Below are positions 7,288 through 15,878 of a stretch of DNA of 64,000 nt, one piece after another. Positions within the stretch are counted from its first letter, which is position 1. Every line of letters starts with the position of its first letter. The stretch lies in the IMG/VR virus record IMGVR_UViG_3300049207_000026, positions 1-64,000 of that record; one strand, given 5' to 3'. The stretch is from a virus. Under the pieces are notes generated by a model. That model was not told the origin of the DNA. It ran no database searches and saw only the letters and a program-made list of their open reading frames with translations. The position numbers were made by a program, and so were the translations under genes.

Positions 7288-8837
7288 CAGAATTCCCCTT
7301 GCTGCTCAAGCCACCAGTCAAAGGAATCCAGGCGCCACTGGAACGCCGTGCCGGTCTCGAAGCGAATGGAGATGTAGCGGCCGGACACGAGGAAGTCGGC
7401 TTTCAGGTCGACGCCGATCGTAAATGTGAAACTCGTATAGGTCGGGTCGCCGTACTGGTCGTCCGAGAATCCCACCTTGATAATTACCGTCTCGCCCGTG
7501 TTGCCGACGATGCGCGGGCGAATGCTGGTGATCAGCTTGTAATGCTCCGGGTCGCCGAAGTCGATGCCGCGCCGCTCAAGGTAGGCGCTGGGGATCACGC
7601 CGTCGAAGCTGGCCGAGGCGTCCATCATAAAAAGCTTGGTGTCGGCGCTGCCCATCATCACGCGCACGGTATCTGGCGTGAAGTCCGGACCGTTCCAGGC
7701 CGTCAGGTCGCTATCCCACGAGTCGCTGTCTTGGCTCCACGCGCCGCCCAGGTCGTTGTCGATCGGGCCGTAATCCGCGTGGTTCACGTTGGGCAAAGAC
7801 CGGAAGCTGACCGTCTTGTCCTCGTAGTTGTAGACCAGCGCCGTGTCGCAGCTGGTGGCGCCGATGCTCGGGTAGGCGACGAAGATTTCGCTCAGGAACG
7901 GGTTGACGAAGCAGAAGACCAGGCCGCGATTGGCAACGTCGATGCTCTGGAAGAAGCTGCGGCGCGTTTTCTTCTTGAGGATCGAGGTCGCGCTGTAGCC
8001 GTCATGGACCACGATGTCGGAGCCTGTCACCGCGAAGTGGAACGAATCGACGTCGACCGCACAGTTCTTGTTCATAATTCCGGACATCTTGAAGACCCTG
8101 CGCGACTTCAGCACGAAGGCGCCGCCGATGTAGTCCAGGGCGTGGGTACTCGATTCCTTGTAGATGATCAGCGAATCCTTTAGGCCGAGCAGGTCGATGA
8201 TCGGGTCCTGTCCGTCGCCTACATCAAACTCGCCCGCTTCCTTTGTTGCGTCAGTTTCGTCCCACGACGATGGCAGCGAGCCAGGAACAGCCAAGTTGGA
8301 CCACTTGATCATGAACGGGAATGTGCCCGATGCCTTCGTGATGAAGCCGGCCACAAGCAAATTCTTGAACGACTTTATGACTTTGCAGTAGGTCGATCCT
8401 GGCCACGCCGTAAGATTCACAAACTTGTTGGCAAGGTTCTGGTCCCAGTACATCGGTACGTTGGCCACGCCGCCGTCCGTGAATACCGGAATACCACCGA
8501 AAACAGTGCCGCTCCAACGGTTCACAACTCCCGTGCGCGGCGTGGCGTGCGTGATGTCGGTATGCACAGCCACGCCGCCCGTATTGGTCACCACGAACGA
8601 TTTAGTGGCCGTGTGGTACAGCCAATAGCGAACCTGCGCGACATACACCGGCATGACGAACTGCGGCGCGTAGGCTGGCGAGTTGTACACCTGTCCGTGG
8701 CCAAGGAATTGCAGTGCCGAGCCATCGAGGAAGCGGATATTGCTCGCGTCAGTCCATGCCTCCATCGGCAGGTTTGGCAGGCCGATATCCTTGATGACGC
8801 CAGCGACACCGCAGGCCGTGACCGGAAACTTAGCCAT
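7287..8837 (-). CDS. Tail hub/nozzle protein (P22 gp10-like, putative)
   Basis: 516 residues, rich in beta structure, with short repeated YxxDTxV/FxS-type strands suggestive of a propeller. The N-terminus (WTDASNIRFLDGSAL..LGHG) is the signature of podovirus tail-hub or packaged-DNA-stabilising proteins. It lies between the fibre genes and the ejection proteins, as expected for a neck/tail tube protein. Unit C has a close homologue of 517 residues. Assignment rests on the N-terminal motif and position. Confidence 0.5.
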   Translation of the reverse strand: MAKFPVTACGVAGVIKDIGLPNLPMEAWTDASNIRFLDGSALQFLGHGQVYNSPAYAPQFVMPVYVAQVRYWLYHTATKSFVVTNTGGVAVHTDITHATPRTGVVNRWSGTVFGGIPVFTDGGVANVPMYWDQNLANKFVNLTAWPGSTYCKVIKSFKNLLVAGFITKASGTFPFMIKWSNLAVPGSLPSSWDETDATKEAGEFDVGDGQDPIIDLLGLKDSLIIYKESSTHALDYIGGAFVLKSRRVFKMSGIMNKNCAVDVDSFHFAVTGSDIVVHDGYSATSILKKKTRRSFFQSIDVANRGLVFCFVNPFLSEIFVAYPSIGATSCDTALVYNYEDKTVSFRSLPNVNHADYGPIDNDLGGAWSQDSDSWDSDLTAWNGPDFTPDTVRVMMGSADTKLFMMDASASFDGVIPSAYLERRGIDFGDPEHYKLITSIRPRIVGNTGETVIIKVGFSDDQYGDPTYTSFTFTIGVDLKADFLVSGRYISIRFETGTAFQWRLDSFDWWLEQQGEF

Positions 8838-9261
8838 TGAAGGCGTCCGGGTTCAGTGCAGCAGCAGCGATGAACAGGCCGTCCAGCTCGTCGGTCTTGC
8901 CACGTGCAGCCGCCCATGCATTCACAAGCACATTGTCGCGGCGCATGGTCTGCGCGTGACGCAGGAAGGCCAAGGCAACAGGCCCTTGCGCTGCTACGAA
9001 GGCCTCTACGTCGTCCCAGTAGCCAGCGTCGATCAGGATAAGTGCGGCGTTGAGCATGGGGATTGACGAAGGCACAACAGGCTCATGGACGGCGGGCGGC
9101 GCGATGTCCAGACCGTCACGTGCTGCGTTTGCGATATAACTCGTCCAGTGCGGAACTGGCTCGCCGCTCAATTCAATGTGGTTTGCGGCGTGTTCATCGT
9201 GCAGTTCTTGCACAAAGTAGCCTGTCAGGCTTCCGCTTTGGTCGTACGTGACATAGATCAT
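8830..9261 (-). CDS. Tail-fibre-associated protein
   Basis: 143 residues directly after the tail fibre gene. The N-terminal part (MIYVTYDQSGSLTGYFV) differs from the unit C protein, but the C-terminal 80 residues are shared (LIDAGYWDDV, QTMRRDNxLVNAWAAARGK, FIAAAALN). The position suggests a fibre-assembly or fibre-binding protein whose variable N-terminus matches its own fibre. Function unproven. Confidence 0.5.
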   Translation of the reverse strand: MIYVTYDQSGSLTGYFVQELHDEHAANHIELSGEPVPHWTSYIANAARDGLDIAPPAVHEPVVPSSIPMLNAALILIDAGYWDDVEAFVAAQGPVALAFLRHAQTMRRDNVLVNAWAAARGKTDELDGLFIAAAALNPDAFNG

Positions 9262-10557
9262 TTAGGCCACCTTGATAATTTCGAGTTGCGCGTACACTTC
9301 GACTTGGCCTGTATTGATTGCCTCGCCAAGTCCGATAGTTGCTGTAGCGCTATCTGTGTAATGACGAAGCGTGAAATTTTTTGACGCAGTAATTGAGAAC
9401 TGAGTGTTCACAATGCTTCCGCCCATGCCGTTAGTACCCCCGGCGCTTGAACCTATTCCGACATAGGTAGCATCGCTAGAGTTGTAAAGAAACAATTTTG
9501 TTCGGCCAGCGCCAGCGGTCGGGGCCGTTGCAAAAGCTCGATATGTACCTATTGGAAGGGTGACGGCATTTGATGCCAGAGAAGCACCAGTTATGGTATT
9601 CACATCGACTGTATTCAATACGCGTGTTTGGGTAATATCCGCAGCCAAAGACGACCCGCCCGCTGTGTTGTTTGCCTTCTGATCGCTAACTTTCAGGTAA
9701 GGGTATGGTCCAACCGGCCCGCCTGTCGCCCGCGTATAGGTGATGACGCGGGCATTTCCTGAACCGTCGCCACGAACAACCATGCTGTCTCCAGCCGCCG
9801 TGGTGATACTCGCGCCGGTCGGCAGAATTAGCGTTGTTGAGTGGTGCGTGAGCGTCAGCGCGTCATCAAACACCACAGTTCTGTCTGCGCCGGATGGAAT
9901 CGTGATCGCCGTAATCGTCGTCGTTCCAGTGACATGCACGAGGTTTCCGGTTGCCGTCGTCAGATTGATCGTGGCCGCGCTGGCGATGTCGGCGCCCTTG
10001 ACTTCGTTCTGAGCATAGCCTGTGTGCTCAACACCGAATGACGCAACAGTGCCAGTTGAGCGCAAGAAACCAAGTGCCTGTGCTGGAAGCGCTGTCGCAT
10101 ATGCCAGCGAAGTCGCATAGTCGCGCACCGCATCGACATAGGCCGTCGTCACCGAAATCAAGCGGAAGTAAGTCCCGTCGTAGGCTGCGAGGTACGTGCG
10201 GCCCGATACAAGGTCAGCGGCCAAAAGAGCGGCGCCAGCCTGGCTGATGATCGTCTTCGCGCCAAGAGCGGAAATGTTAAGCGTCGGCGTCGTGGTCGCG
10301 CTGGTTGCGTTCGGCGTGAATTCGACAAGCTGCTTCGTCGAGTATGCCAGTAGCGCAGTCGTCGGCGTCAGCGTATAAACGTCAGCCGCGCCGCCATCCG
10401 TGCCAGTGACGAGAATCGCGCCAGTGAAGCCAGCGAACGACTGGCGCAGTACGGTCTTAAGCAGGCGCAGATGGTCGTCGCCCTGGCTCTTCGGATCGCT
10501 GGCGGTCGGGTTGGCTGCGGTCAGGTCGCCGACGTTGGTTCCGGTTTCAAGTGCCAT
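9262..10557 (-). CDS. Tail fibre / receptor-binding protein
   Basis: 431 residues. Residues 1-160 (MALETGTNVGDLTAANPTAS and the DVYTLTPTTALLAY region) match the unit C fibre and should anchor to the tail. From about 160 onward the sequence is unrelated: serine/threonine-rich beta structure ending in a QVEVYAQLEII segment like C1q- or jelly-roll-type tips. This is the usual pattern of host-range exchange. The predicted role is adsorption. Confidence 0.75.
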   Translation of the reverse strand: MALETGTNVGDLTAANPTASDPKSQGDDHLRLLKTVLRQSFAGFTGAILVTGTDGGAADVYTLTPTTALLAYSTKQLVEFTPNATSATTTPTLNISALGAKTIISQAGAALLAADLVSGRTYLAAYDGTYFRLISVTTAYVDAVRDYATSLAYATALPAQALGFLRSTGTVASFGVEHTGYAQNEVKGADIASAATINLTTATGNLVHVTGTTTITAITIPSGADRTVVFDDALTLTHHSTTLILPTGASITTAAGDSMVVRGDGSGNARVITYTRATGGPVGPYPYLKVSDQKANNTAGGSSLAADITQTRVLNTVDVNTITGASLASNAVTLPIGTYRAFATAPTAGAGRTKLFLYNSSDATYVGIGSSAGGTNGMGGSIVNTQFSITASKNFTLRHYTDSATATIGLGEAINTGQVEVYAQLEIIKVA

Positions 10558-10560
10558 CGC

Positions 10561-11172
10561 TTATCTCGCAGTCATGAAAGGTGGTGATCCGCTGAAAGTC
10601 TCGTTCTTGTCCTCGCGCTTGACCTGCTCGAGCACGTAGTTGAACTTGCTTTCCCATACCTGAATTCGCATGTCGTTGGCCAGGTACGGCGCTGCTTCGC
10701 ACAGGGCGCCATACAGAAGCAGGTCAGGAGCGTCAGTCGTGAACCAATTCGTAGGATTCGCGTCCGACAAAGCGGTAAGGCGCTTGTAATACACGCCCTT
10801 GACGGTGTAGGCACTGTCCGGGTACGGCCCGAAGATGAAACTGTCGGCCTCGCGCGCGAAGAACTTCGGCAGGCCATCCGATGTCCTGGTCGGGTAGTTC
10901 TTGTAAATCCACTCGTCGTCCTTGCGAGTGAGCGCCATGGGACTGTTGCCGTCGATGCGCGCGTGCTTCATTTCGATGTAGCCCGTTGGCACGGCCAGTA
11001 CGCCCGATGCAATTGCGGCGCTCAGTTGGGTCTCCATGCAGCGGATTCGTAGCTCGCGGTAGATTCGCGCTTCGGCCAGGGTGATGAGGTCGGGAATGAT
11101 CGCTTCAAGATCCGCTCTGTGCAGCCAGCGCCCGATCGACGTTTCCAGTTCGCTGTAGGTAGAAATAGTCAT
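10561..11172 (-). CDS. Head-tail adaptor protein
   Basis: 203 residues. The start is the ATG at 11172, overlapping the upstream stop (ATGA); a GTG nine bases earlier is less likely. The protein is helical at the N-terminus with LITLAEARIYRELRIRCM, a motif of SU10/P22-like adaptor proteins that dock under the portal. Unit C has a homologue of the same length. Translation is probably coupled to the preceding gene. Confidence 0.6.
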   Translation of the reverse strand: MTISTYSELETSIGRWLHRADLEAIIPDLITLAEARIYRELRIRCMETQLSAAIASGVLAVPTGYIEMKHARIDGNSPMALTRKDDEWIYKNYPTRTSDGLPKFFAREADSFIFGPYPDSAYTVKGVYYKRLTALSDANPTNWFTTDAPDLLLYGALCEAAPYLANDMRIQVWESKFNYVLEQVKREDKNETFSGSPPFMTAR

Positions 11173-11732
11173 CCCAGCCACCCGTATCGTTGGACGTACA
11201 CCGGCGCGTGATCGAAGAACTTCACGCCGGCAGGGTTGAATTTCAGGAGCGGACTCGCAGCGGGCACCGTGACCTTGATGCCACGCCCACGGGCCAGTCC
11301 GATCAGGTATTCGATGTTCGGCTTCTGGTAGCCGTATTCGTCGTCGCCCTTCATGTCCACGCCATACAGCGCGATTTCGTCCGCGCCCTCATGGATGGCC
11401 AGCGCCAGGGCATAGGCGATGGACGAATTCCAGTAATAGCCGGTGGTCTTGGCCACCTTGTCGAACGGGTACGCGATCGCACAGGGAATGTCCTCGTACG
11501 CCTCCTGCATGTACAGTGGCGCGCAGTCGCGCAGGCGGTCGAAGTAGCCAGGTTTGCGCTTCGAGTGCTCGGACGTGAGCAGGCGCATGTCGTGCATTTC
11601 GAACAGGCGGTGCATGCGTGCCCAGTAGCCCTCATCCCACGGCAGGCCCCACAGTTCCCAGCTGCTATCATTCCACGGCGCCAGGTCGTGCGTGGCCGGC
11701 GACAGGCCGATGATCGCGATCTTCACTGCCAT
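11169..11732 (-). CDS. Rossmann-like protein of unknown function in head operon
   Basis: 187 residues. The start VKIAIIGLSPATHDLAPW resembles a nucleotide-binding strand-loop. Later IALYGVDM and a C-terminal KVTVPAASPLL strand recall the DUF115/MptE-like and glycosyltransferase-type Rossmann folds. It is conserved in unit C. Sitting between capsid-associated genes and the adaptor, it may be an enzyme co-expressed with the virion rather than a structural part. I cannot name a reaction. Confidence 0.5.
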   Translation of the reverse strand: MAVKIAIIGLSPATHDLAPWNDSSWELWGLPWDEGYWARMHRLFEMHDMRLLTSEHSKRKPGYFDRLRDCAPLYMQEAYEDIPCAIAYPFDKVAKTTGYYWNSSIAYALALAIHEGADEIALYGVDMKGDDEYGYQKPNIEYLIGLARGRGIKVTVPAASPLLKFNPAGVKFFDHAPVYVQRYGWLG

Positions 11733-12049
11733 GACGTTTTCGCCCGTGCGATCGGCGTGCCAGGCACCGTCATCAAATGCGGCTCGTTCGACTGGATGTA
11801 GAGCAGCGCGCGGCGCGCTTCGGCGGGATCGGCCGCCAGCACGTCGTAGCCCATGGTCTTCAGGCGGGCGATGTCGCCCATGTGGATGCTGCCGACCTTG
11901 ACCAGGTTGCCTTTGTAGCGACCAAATTCCGGCGCCGCGTTGCGCTCGGCCTTGTTCTGCTCAAGCAGCGCGCTGTTGTCGTACGTCGTCTTGACGATCA
12001 TCTTGTCGTCGCGCTCGTCGTAGAGCGTGGTTTCGACTAAGTCGCTCAT
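11723..12049 (-). CDS. Hypothetical neck-region protein, 108 aa
   Basis: 108 residues with acidic N-terminus (MSDLVETTLYDERDDKMIV), a central NAAPEFGRYKGNLVKVGSIH motif and C-terminal ALLYIQSNEPHLMTVPGT. The central and C-terminal motifs are identical or nearly so in unit C. Start and stop overlap neighbouring genes. Likely a small virion or assembly protein; no family recognised. Confidence 0.55.
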   Translation of the reverse strand: MSDLVETTLYDERDDKMIVKTTYDNSALLEQNKAERNAAPEFGRYKGNLVKVGSIHMGDIARLKTMGYDVLAADPAEARRALLYIQSNEPHLMTVPGTPIARAKTSWQ

Positions 12050-12405
12050 CAGTCGACCCCGAGGAATCCAACGCTGTAGGTAATCGAGTCGGCATCGCCG
12101 TGCGTGGCCAATAGCGACATTGCTTCAGGCAGCATGTCCTTTGCGATGGTGTTCGCTGCAGCGGTCAGGTGTTCCGACACACGCAAGACCGTCATTCCGG
12201 TGCCGGTGATGGCCGCCGATACCAGGATGTCGTAACTGGTATTCGAGATAGGGTCGTGTCCCTTGATCGTGAAGACAACCGAAGGCGTTGCGGTCACGGC
12301 GGTCACATTGATGAACCAGAAGCCTGCCCGACGCTTCGTATGGAATGTCTTTGTCGAGGTCGCAGTGCGCGCCAGCGAGGGGAATACTTCTTCGTAATCT
12401 TTCAT
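12049..12405 (-). CDS. Hypothetical capsid-cluster protein, 118 aa
   Basis: 118 residues: a short acidic start (MKDYEEVFPSLART) and a beta-rich body with FxINVTA, VVFTIKGHDPISNTSYDIL and SITYSVGF strands, suggesting a small jelly-roll such as a decoration or head-completion protein. Unit C has a same-length homologue. A terminator separates it from the upstream 197-residue gene. Confidence 0.5.
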   Translation of the reverse strand: MKDYEEVFPSLARTATSTKTFHTKRRAGFWFINVTAVTATPSVVFTIKGHDPISNTSYDILVSAAITGTGMTVLRVSEHLTAAANTIAKDMLPEAMSLLATHGDADSITYSVGFLGVD

Positions 12406-12420
12406 CTTTTCCGCCCAATG

Positions 12421-12443
12421 AAAAAGGAGGCCGAAGCCCCCTT
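12421..12443 (-). terminator. Terminator after 197-aa capsid-associated gene
   Basis: Stem GGGGGC-TTCG-GCCTCC followed by TTTTTC on the minus strand, starting directly past the stop at 12447. Conserved in form in unit C. Confidence 0.75.
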
Positions 12444-12446
12444 GGT

Positions 12447-13040
12447 TTAGTAGTCGCCCAGGTTGACCCAGGTAAGTGTCACGGTGCCCGAGATGGTTTG
12501 AGTGGCATTGGCGTCAACGTCGGTAGTCGTTGCGTAGGCCGTGTTCAGGTACACATCCTTGGCCGTGGCCGTTCCGTCGAACTGCGCCGAAGCCGCCAGC
12601 GCCGCAGTAACAGCCGTACCGGCCACGTTGATGGTCGCCGAGGACGTGAAGGCCGTCGACGGCAGCAAGTCGACCATTGTGCCGGTGAGAGACACGTTCG
12701 ACGCCGTGGCCGTGCCAAGGGAAATGGCGCCGGTGACACTGGCGTTCAGCGTCGATGCAATCGTGCTTGTGGTCTTTTGCTGCAGTGTGGCCGTGCAGCC
12801 CAGCACGTTGATACGGCCGGCAGGAAGATCGTAAATCTTCGTGCCCTGGTACTCGGTGCCATTGACGACCGCCTGCGGCACGTTGTTCAGTGTTAGCGTG
12901 GTCTGGCAGAACGGGCCGAATTGCACGTTCTTTACCGTGATGCCACCTGTTGCTGGCTGCACGGTGTCTCCGGCACTGAGCGGGTCGTCCGTGTACTGGA
13001 CGGAGCCAGTCACGCTCCTGTACTCTGTAAAAGCTCCCAT
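12447..13040 (-). CDS. Capsid-associated (putative decoration) protein
   Basis: 197 residues. The start is ATG at 13040 (GGAG 6 nt upstream); an in-frame TTG four codons earlier includes the ribosome site and is rejected. The product is beta-rich and Thr/Ala/Val-rich with repeated TASNVSLTGT/TINVAGTAV strands and ends ITLTWVNLGDY-like. It lies immediately after the capsid gene and is flanked by terminators on both sides, implying separate dosage. A head decoration or fibre protein is likely; no family is certain. Confidence 0.5.
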   Translation of the reverse strand: MGAFTEYRSVTGSVQYTDDPLSAGDTVQPATGGITVKNVQFGPFCQTTLTLNNVPQAVVNGTEYQGTKIYDLPAGRINVLGCTATLQQKTTSTIASTLNASVTGAISLGTATASNVSLTGTMVDLLPSTAFTSSATINVAGTAVTAALAASAQFDGTATAKDVYLNTAYATTTDVDANATQTISGTVTLTWVNLGDY

Positions 13041-13053
13041 TTGATTCTCCAAA

Positions 13054-13080
13054 AGGAAAGGGCCGCCCGAGAGCGGCCCT
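13054..13080 (-). terminator. Terminator after capsid gene
   Basis: Stem GGGCCGC/GCGGCCC followed by TTTCCTTTT on the minus strand. A partial terminator here would lower expression of later genes relative to capsid protein. Confidence 0.7.
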
Positions 13081-13097
13081 GTACTGCGCAGGGTGGA

Positions 13098-14045
13098 TTA
13101 CGACGTCGCGAGGTCGTAGACGGAGGCGTGAGCAGCCTCGTTGCACATTTCCAGCGTGTATTCCACGAGGATCTGCTTGCGCTCACTGTCGCCCGTCTTG
13201 GCCAGGTCGATGGTCTTGAAGTCGCGCAGCGGGGCGAACTTCACGTATTCCATGTCGAACATGTGGATGACGTCGGCCGGCACCTGGCGGCAAGGAACGA
13301 AGCGGATCTCGTTGCCAAGCGGGTCGATGTAGATGTCGACCGAGTTCACAACTTTCTTCTTGTCGCCGTCCGAGGTCTTGGACGACGAACCAGAGAACTG
13401 GGCCACCTTGCGCTTCTGGAAAGCGTTCAGAATGCCCATGGTCGGGTTGCCGCCGCTCGACCAAGCCAGCGCCAGGGCCGCTTCCACAAACGATTCCTGC
13501 AGCGCGCGCGCGGTGCCGTCGGTGTGGCCGTCCGAACCATCGCCGGTCGGCGCCGTCGCGTCAGCCGCTTTGCTGATGTTGGTCTTGATATAGGCCTGAA
13601 CACCAGCACATTCCCGCGCCAGAGTGTCATTGCCGGCGACGTAGGCATTGTTTTCCAGCAAGGCCGCTTCAACGTCGCGCTTCAGTTCCTTCATGCGCTT
13701 TTGCATCTGGTACGCCATTTCGGAGCGACGACCGGCCTTCGATACGCCTTCCTGAGTACCGGTGACGCGCGCCACCTTATCGGAGATCGCGCAGTAGTTG
13801 TAGATGCGGCTGGTAGCAGTCGATGCGTCGGTGGTGGCGTCGTCGCCCTCGATCACGAAGTTGGTGGCCGAGGCGGCAGCGAGCGCATCCTTCTGCCATT
13901 CGTGCTTGGTGCTGGTCGACTTGACCCGTTCCAAAGCGCTCAAGAATGGGGTTTCGGTGGGCGAAATGTCGTAGATGATGTCGGACAGGTCTTCGCGGTT
14001 GCCCACTGCATCGTAGGACGAATAGGTATTGCTTGGCTGTGCCAT
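13098..14045 (-). CDS. Major capsid protein (DUF5309/SU10 type)
   Basis: 315 residues. The N-terminal region with YDISPTETPFLSAL, followed by TKHEWQKDAL and NFVIEGDDA, is characteristic of the SU10/DUF5309 HK97-fold capsid family. The ATG has GGAG 6 nt upstream. The scaffold gene lies just upstream and a terminator follows. The unit C protein is very similar throughout. It should form the icosahedral shell, and no cleavable prohead domain is evident. Confidence 0.88.
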   Translation of the reverse strand: MAQPSNTYSSYDAVGNREDLSDIIYDISPTETPFLSALERVKSTSTKHEWQKDALAAASATNFVIEGDDATTDASTATSRIYNYCAISDKVARVTGTQEGVSKAGRRSEMAYQMQKRMKELKRDVEAALLENNAYVAGNDTLARECAGVQAYIKTNISKAADATAPTGDGSDGHTDGTARALQESFVEAALALAWSSGGNPTMGILNAFQKRKVAQFSGSSSKTSDGDKKKVVNSVDIYIDPLGNEIRFVPCRQVPADVIHMFDMEYVKFAPLRDFKTIDLAKTGDSERKQILVEYTLEMCNEAAHASVYDLATS

Positions 14046-14059
14046 GGTGAACTCCTAAG

Positions 14060-15115
14060 TTAGACTTTTCCGGAAGCAAGGAGCAGAGCGACGACATCGC
14101 CTGTTTTGCCGCCAGAACTGCGAACATTGTTTTTGAGGGTGCGAACGTTGTGCTGCTCGCGGGAAACCTGCTGCGCCTGGCCGGCCTTGACCAGCTTCGG
14201 CGCCGTGCGTACCTTGTTTTCGATGGCTGCTTTCGACCCCTGCAACTGGTCGTAAAGCATCGCCTTGCGCAATGCGGCCACAGCCGTGCTGCTCGATATG
14301 CCATTCAATTCAGCCTCGGAGAAGCCGTTTTTGGTGGCCCACGACTTGATGTCCAGCCGCTCCTTGTTGGCCACGGCCTCGTCCTTCCATTCAGGAATCA
14401 GCTCAGGAAGGCGCTGGCGCTCCTGATTCAAGTACGCTTGCGCTTGCTCGCTGTTCTGCGATTGCAGCGCGTGGCGCTCGTTCTGGCCCTGCTGGACGGC
14501 ATAATCAAGCTGTTGCTTGCGCGACTGGAAATCGGCCAGCCGCGCCGAGTACTCGCCCGGGTCGTTCGTGCGCAAGTATTGCCAGTCCACGCTTTCAAAA
14601 TCGCGCATCAGTTCCCTGTTGGCGATCTCTACGACCTGGTCCAGCTTGTTCAACCTTGCGGTTACCGCCTGGCTTGCCTCTGCGGCCTGCTGCTGAATGG
14701 CTTGCTGCTGTGCCGCGACTTCGCGGGCTTTGTTGTCGACGTGTCCCTGCAATTGGTAGGACTTGAGCATGTCGGCGAGCTTGGCAGCACCGTCCTTGCC
14801 GTCGATCTTGGTCTTGATGACGGCGTTGCCGTCGGCATCCACGTCGAGCGTGGATTCATCAACACCGAGATACTTGGCCAGGTCGGCAGTAGAAAGCTGC
14901 GGCTCGCCGTCATCGCCCTGGCCATCGCTGTCAGGTTGATCGGCGGTTGCGTCTGCATTCGTTTCAGGAGCGGCTTCGTCGTCGGCATCGCTGCCGGTGT
15001 CGGCTTGCTGCGCCTTTTGCTTCGGTTCTGGGGAATCGCCAGCAGACAGGAAACTCTCCAGTCGGTCGGTGATACTTGCGCCAGTGTCGCCACCGGTAGG
15101 GTTCTCAACGCTCAT
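14060..15115 (-). CDS. Capsid scaffolding protein
   Basis: 351 residues. The acidic, low-complexity N-terminus (Asp/Glu/Ala/Gln-rich, about 20-75), a central SYQLQGHVDNKAREVAAQ helix and a long Gln-rich coiled coil are typical of internal scaffolds. The basic C-terminus (AAIENKVRTAPKLVKAG and beyond) would contact capsid subunits. It lies directly upstream of the capsid gene in both units. Terminator-flanked with its own GGAG ribosome site. Confidence 0.75.
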   Translation of the reverse strand: MSVENPTGGDTGASITDRLESFLSAGDSPEPKQKAQQADTGSDADDEAAPETNADATADQPDSDGQGDDGEPQLSTADLAKYLGVDESTLDVDADGNAVIKTKIDGKDGAAKLADMLKSYQLQGHVDNKAREVAAQQQAIQQQAAEASQAVTARLNKLDQVVEIANRELMRDFESVDWQYLRTNDPGEYSARLADFQSRKQQLDYAVQQGQNERHALQSQNSEQAQAYLNQERQRLPELIPEWKDEAVANKERLDIKSWATKNGFSEAELNGISSSTAVAALRKAMLYDQLQGSKAAIENKVRTAPKLVKAGQAQQVSREQHNVRTLKNNVRSSGGKTGDVVALLLASGKV

Positions 15116-15125
15116 TTACCACTCC

Positions 15126-15158
15126 AAAAAAGAAGAAGCCCGCTCAGTGGCGGGCTTC
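15126..15158 (-). terminator. Terminator upstream of scaffold gene
   Basis: Stem GCCCGCCACTGAGCGGGC followed by TTCTTCTTTTTT on the minus strand. Unit C has an equivalent hairpin at 56304-56333. Confidence 0.75.
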
Positions 15159-15177
15159 GGTTAGAAAATTGGTGCTG

Positions 15178-15465
15178 CTATCGCCGGATCAGGCCGCGCA
15201 GGCCGCGCGCCTTCTCGAGCATGTCGATCTGGACCTCGGCCACGTCGCCATCCTCGACCACGCGCACAATCTCGCGCTTGATGGCCGCCATCAGCTGCTT
15301 TGAGATCACGATGCGCTGGGCGCGCGCGGCGTCGTCCGGCGGGCAGGAAAGCGCCTGGTTGTCGATGTATTCGCCCACTGCAGCAAACGCCTCCTTCAGC
15401 AGGGCGTTGTCCAGCAGGTGGCGCGCGTCATTGCCGCGAATGCGGCGGTCTTCAGGTGTGCTCAT
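15178..15465 (-). CDS. Hypothetical head-region protein, 95 aa
   Basis: 95 residues, helical. The conserved core RRIRGNDARxLL, LKEAFAAVG and RAQRIVISKQL is shared with the unit C 92-residue protein, and the tail is basic (RGLIRR). It overlaps the upstream gene by ATGA and sits between fibre-like head genes and the scaffold. Possibly a head-assembly factor; function unknown. Confidence 0.55.
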   Translation of the reverse strand: MSTPEDRRIRGNDARHLLDNALLKEAFAAVGEYIDNQALSCPPDDAARAQRIVISKQLMAAIKREIVRVVEDGDVAEVQIDMLEKARGLRGLIRR

Positions 15466-15878
15466 AGGTTCAGGAGGATCAATTCAAGTTCGTCTTCTTC
15501 TTCCAGCTCCGCGACCATATCCAACAGGCGCGCGTACTGGGCCTCTGCAATCAGCTTTTCCATCTGGGGCCGCGCACCATCCGGCGCCGCTCGAACGACA
15601 GCGGGAATAGAGATGGACTCAGGCGACTTCACCAACTTAGGCGTTCGGCGCGGACCTTTGCCGATTGGGGCTACCAGCGGTGGCTTGCCCTGCGCCTCGA
15701 AAGCCTGCGCCTCGAACGGGTCGTCAAAGACGAACAGCTCATCCTTGCGCCGCACGATGTACTTGCGTCGGTAGCGGCGGTGGTCAACTACTTCCTCTTC
15801 CTCGCTGGCGCCCTTTGGGAGAAATGTGCCGTACGCCTTGACGCCTATGCCGGCCTGGCCAAGGCGCGTCGTGCTCAT
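15462..15878 (-). CDS. Hypothetical head-region protein, 138 aa
   Basis: 138 residues. The N-terminal third varies between units; the conserved core DHRRYRRKYIVRRKDELFVF is basic, and the C-terminus QYARLLDMVAELEEEDEL is acidic and helical. ATGA overlaps at both ends put it in a tightly coupled operon. Not recognised as a named family. Confidence 0.55.
   Translation of the reverse strand: MSTTRLGQAGIGVKAYGTFLPKGASEEEEVVDHRRYRRKYIVRRKDELFVFDDPFEAQAFEAQGKPPLVAPIGKGPRRTPKLVKSPESISIPAVVRAAPDGARPQMEKLIAEAQYARLLDMVAELEEEDELELILLNL

Noticed and set aside
9262-10557. Diversity-generating retroelement acting on the tail fibre
   Set aside because: No reverse transcriptase gene, template repeat or adenine-biased variable repeat pair was found in the window.
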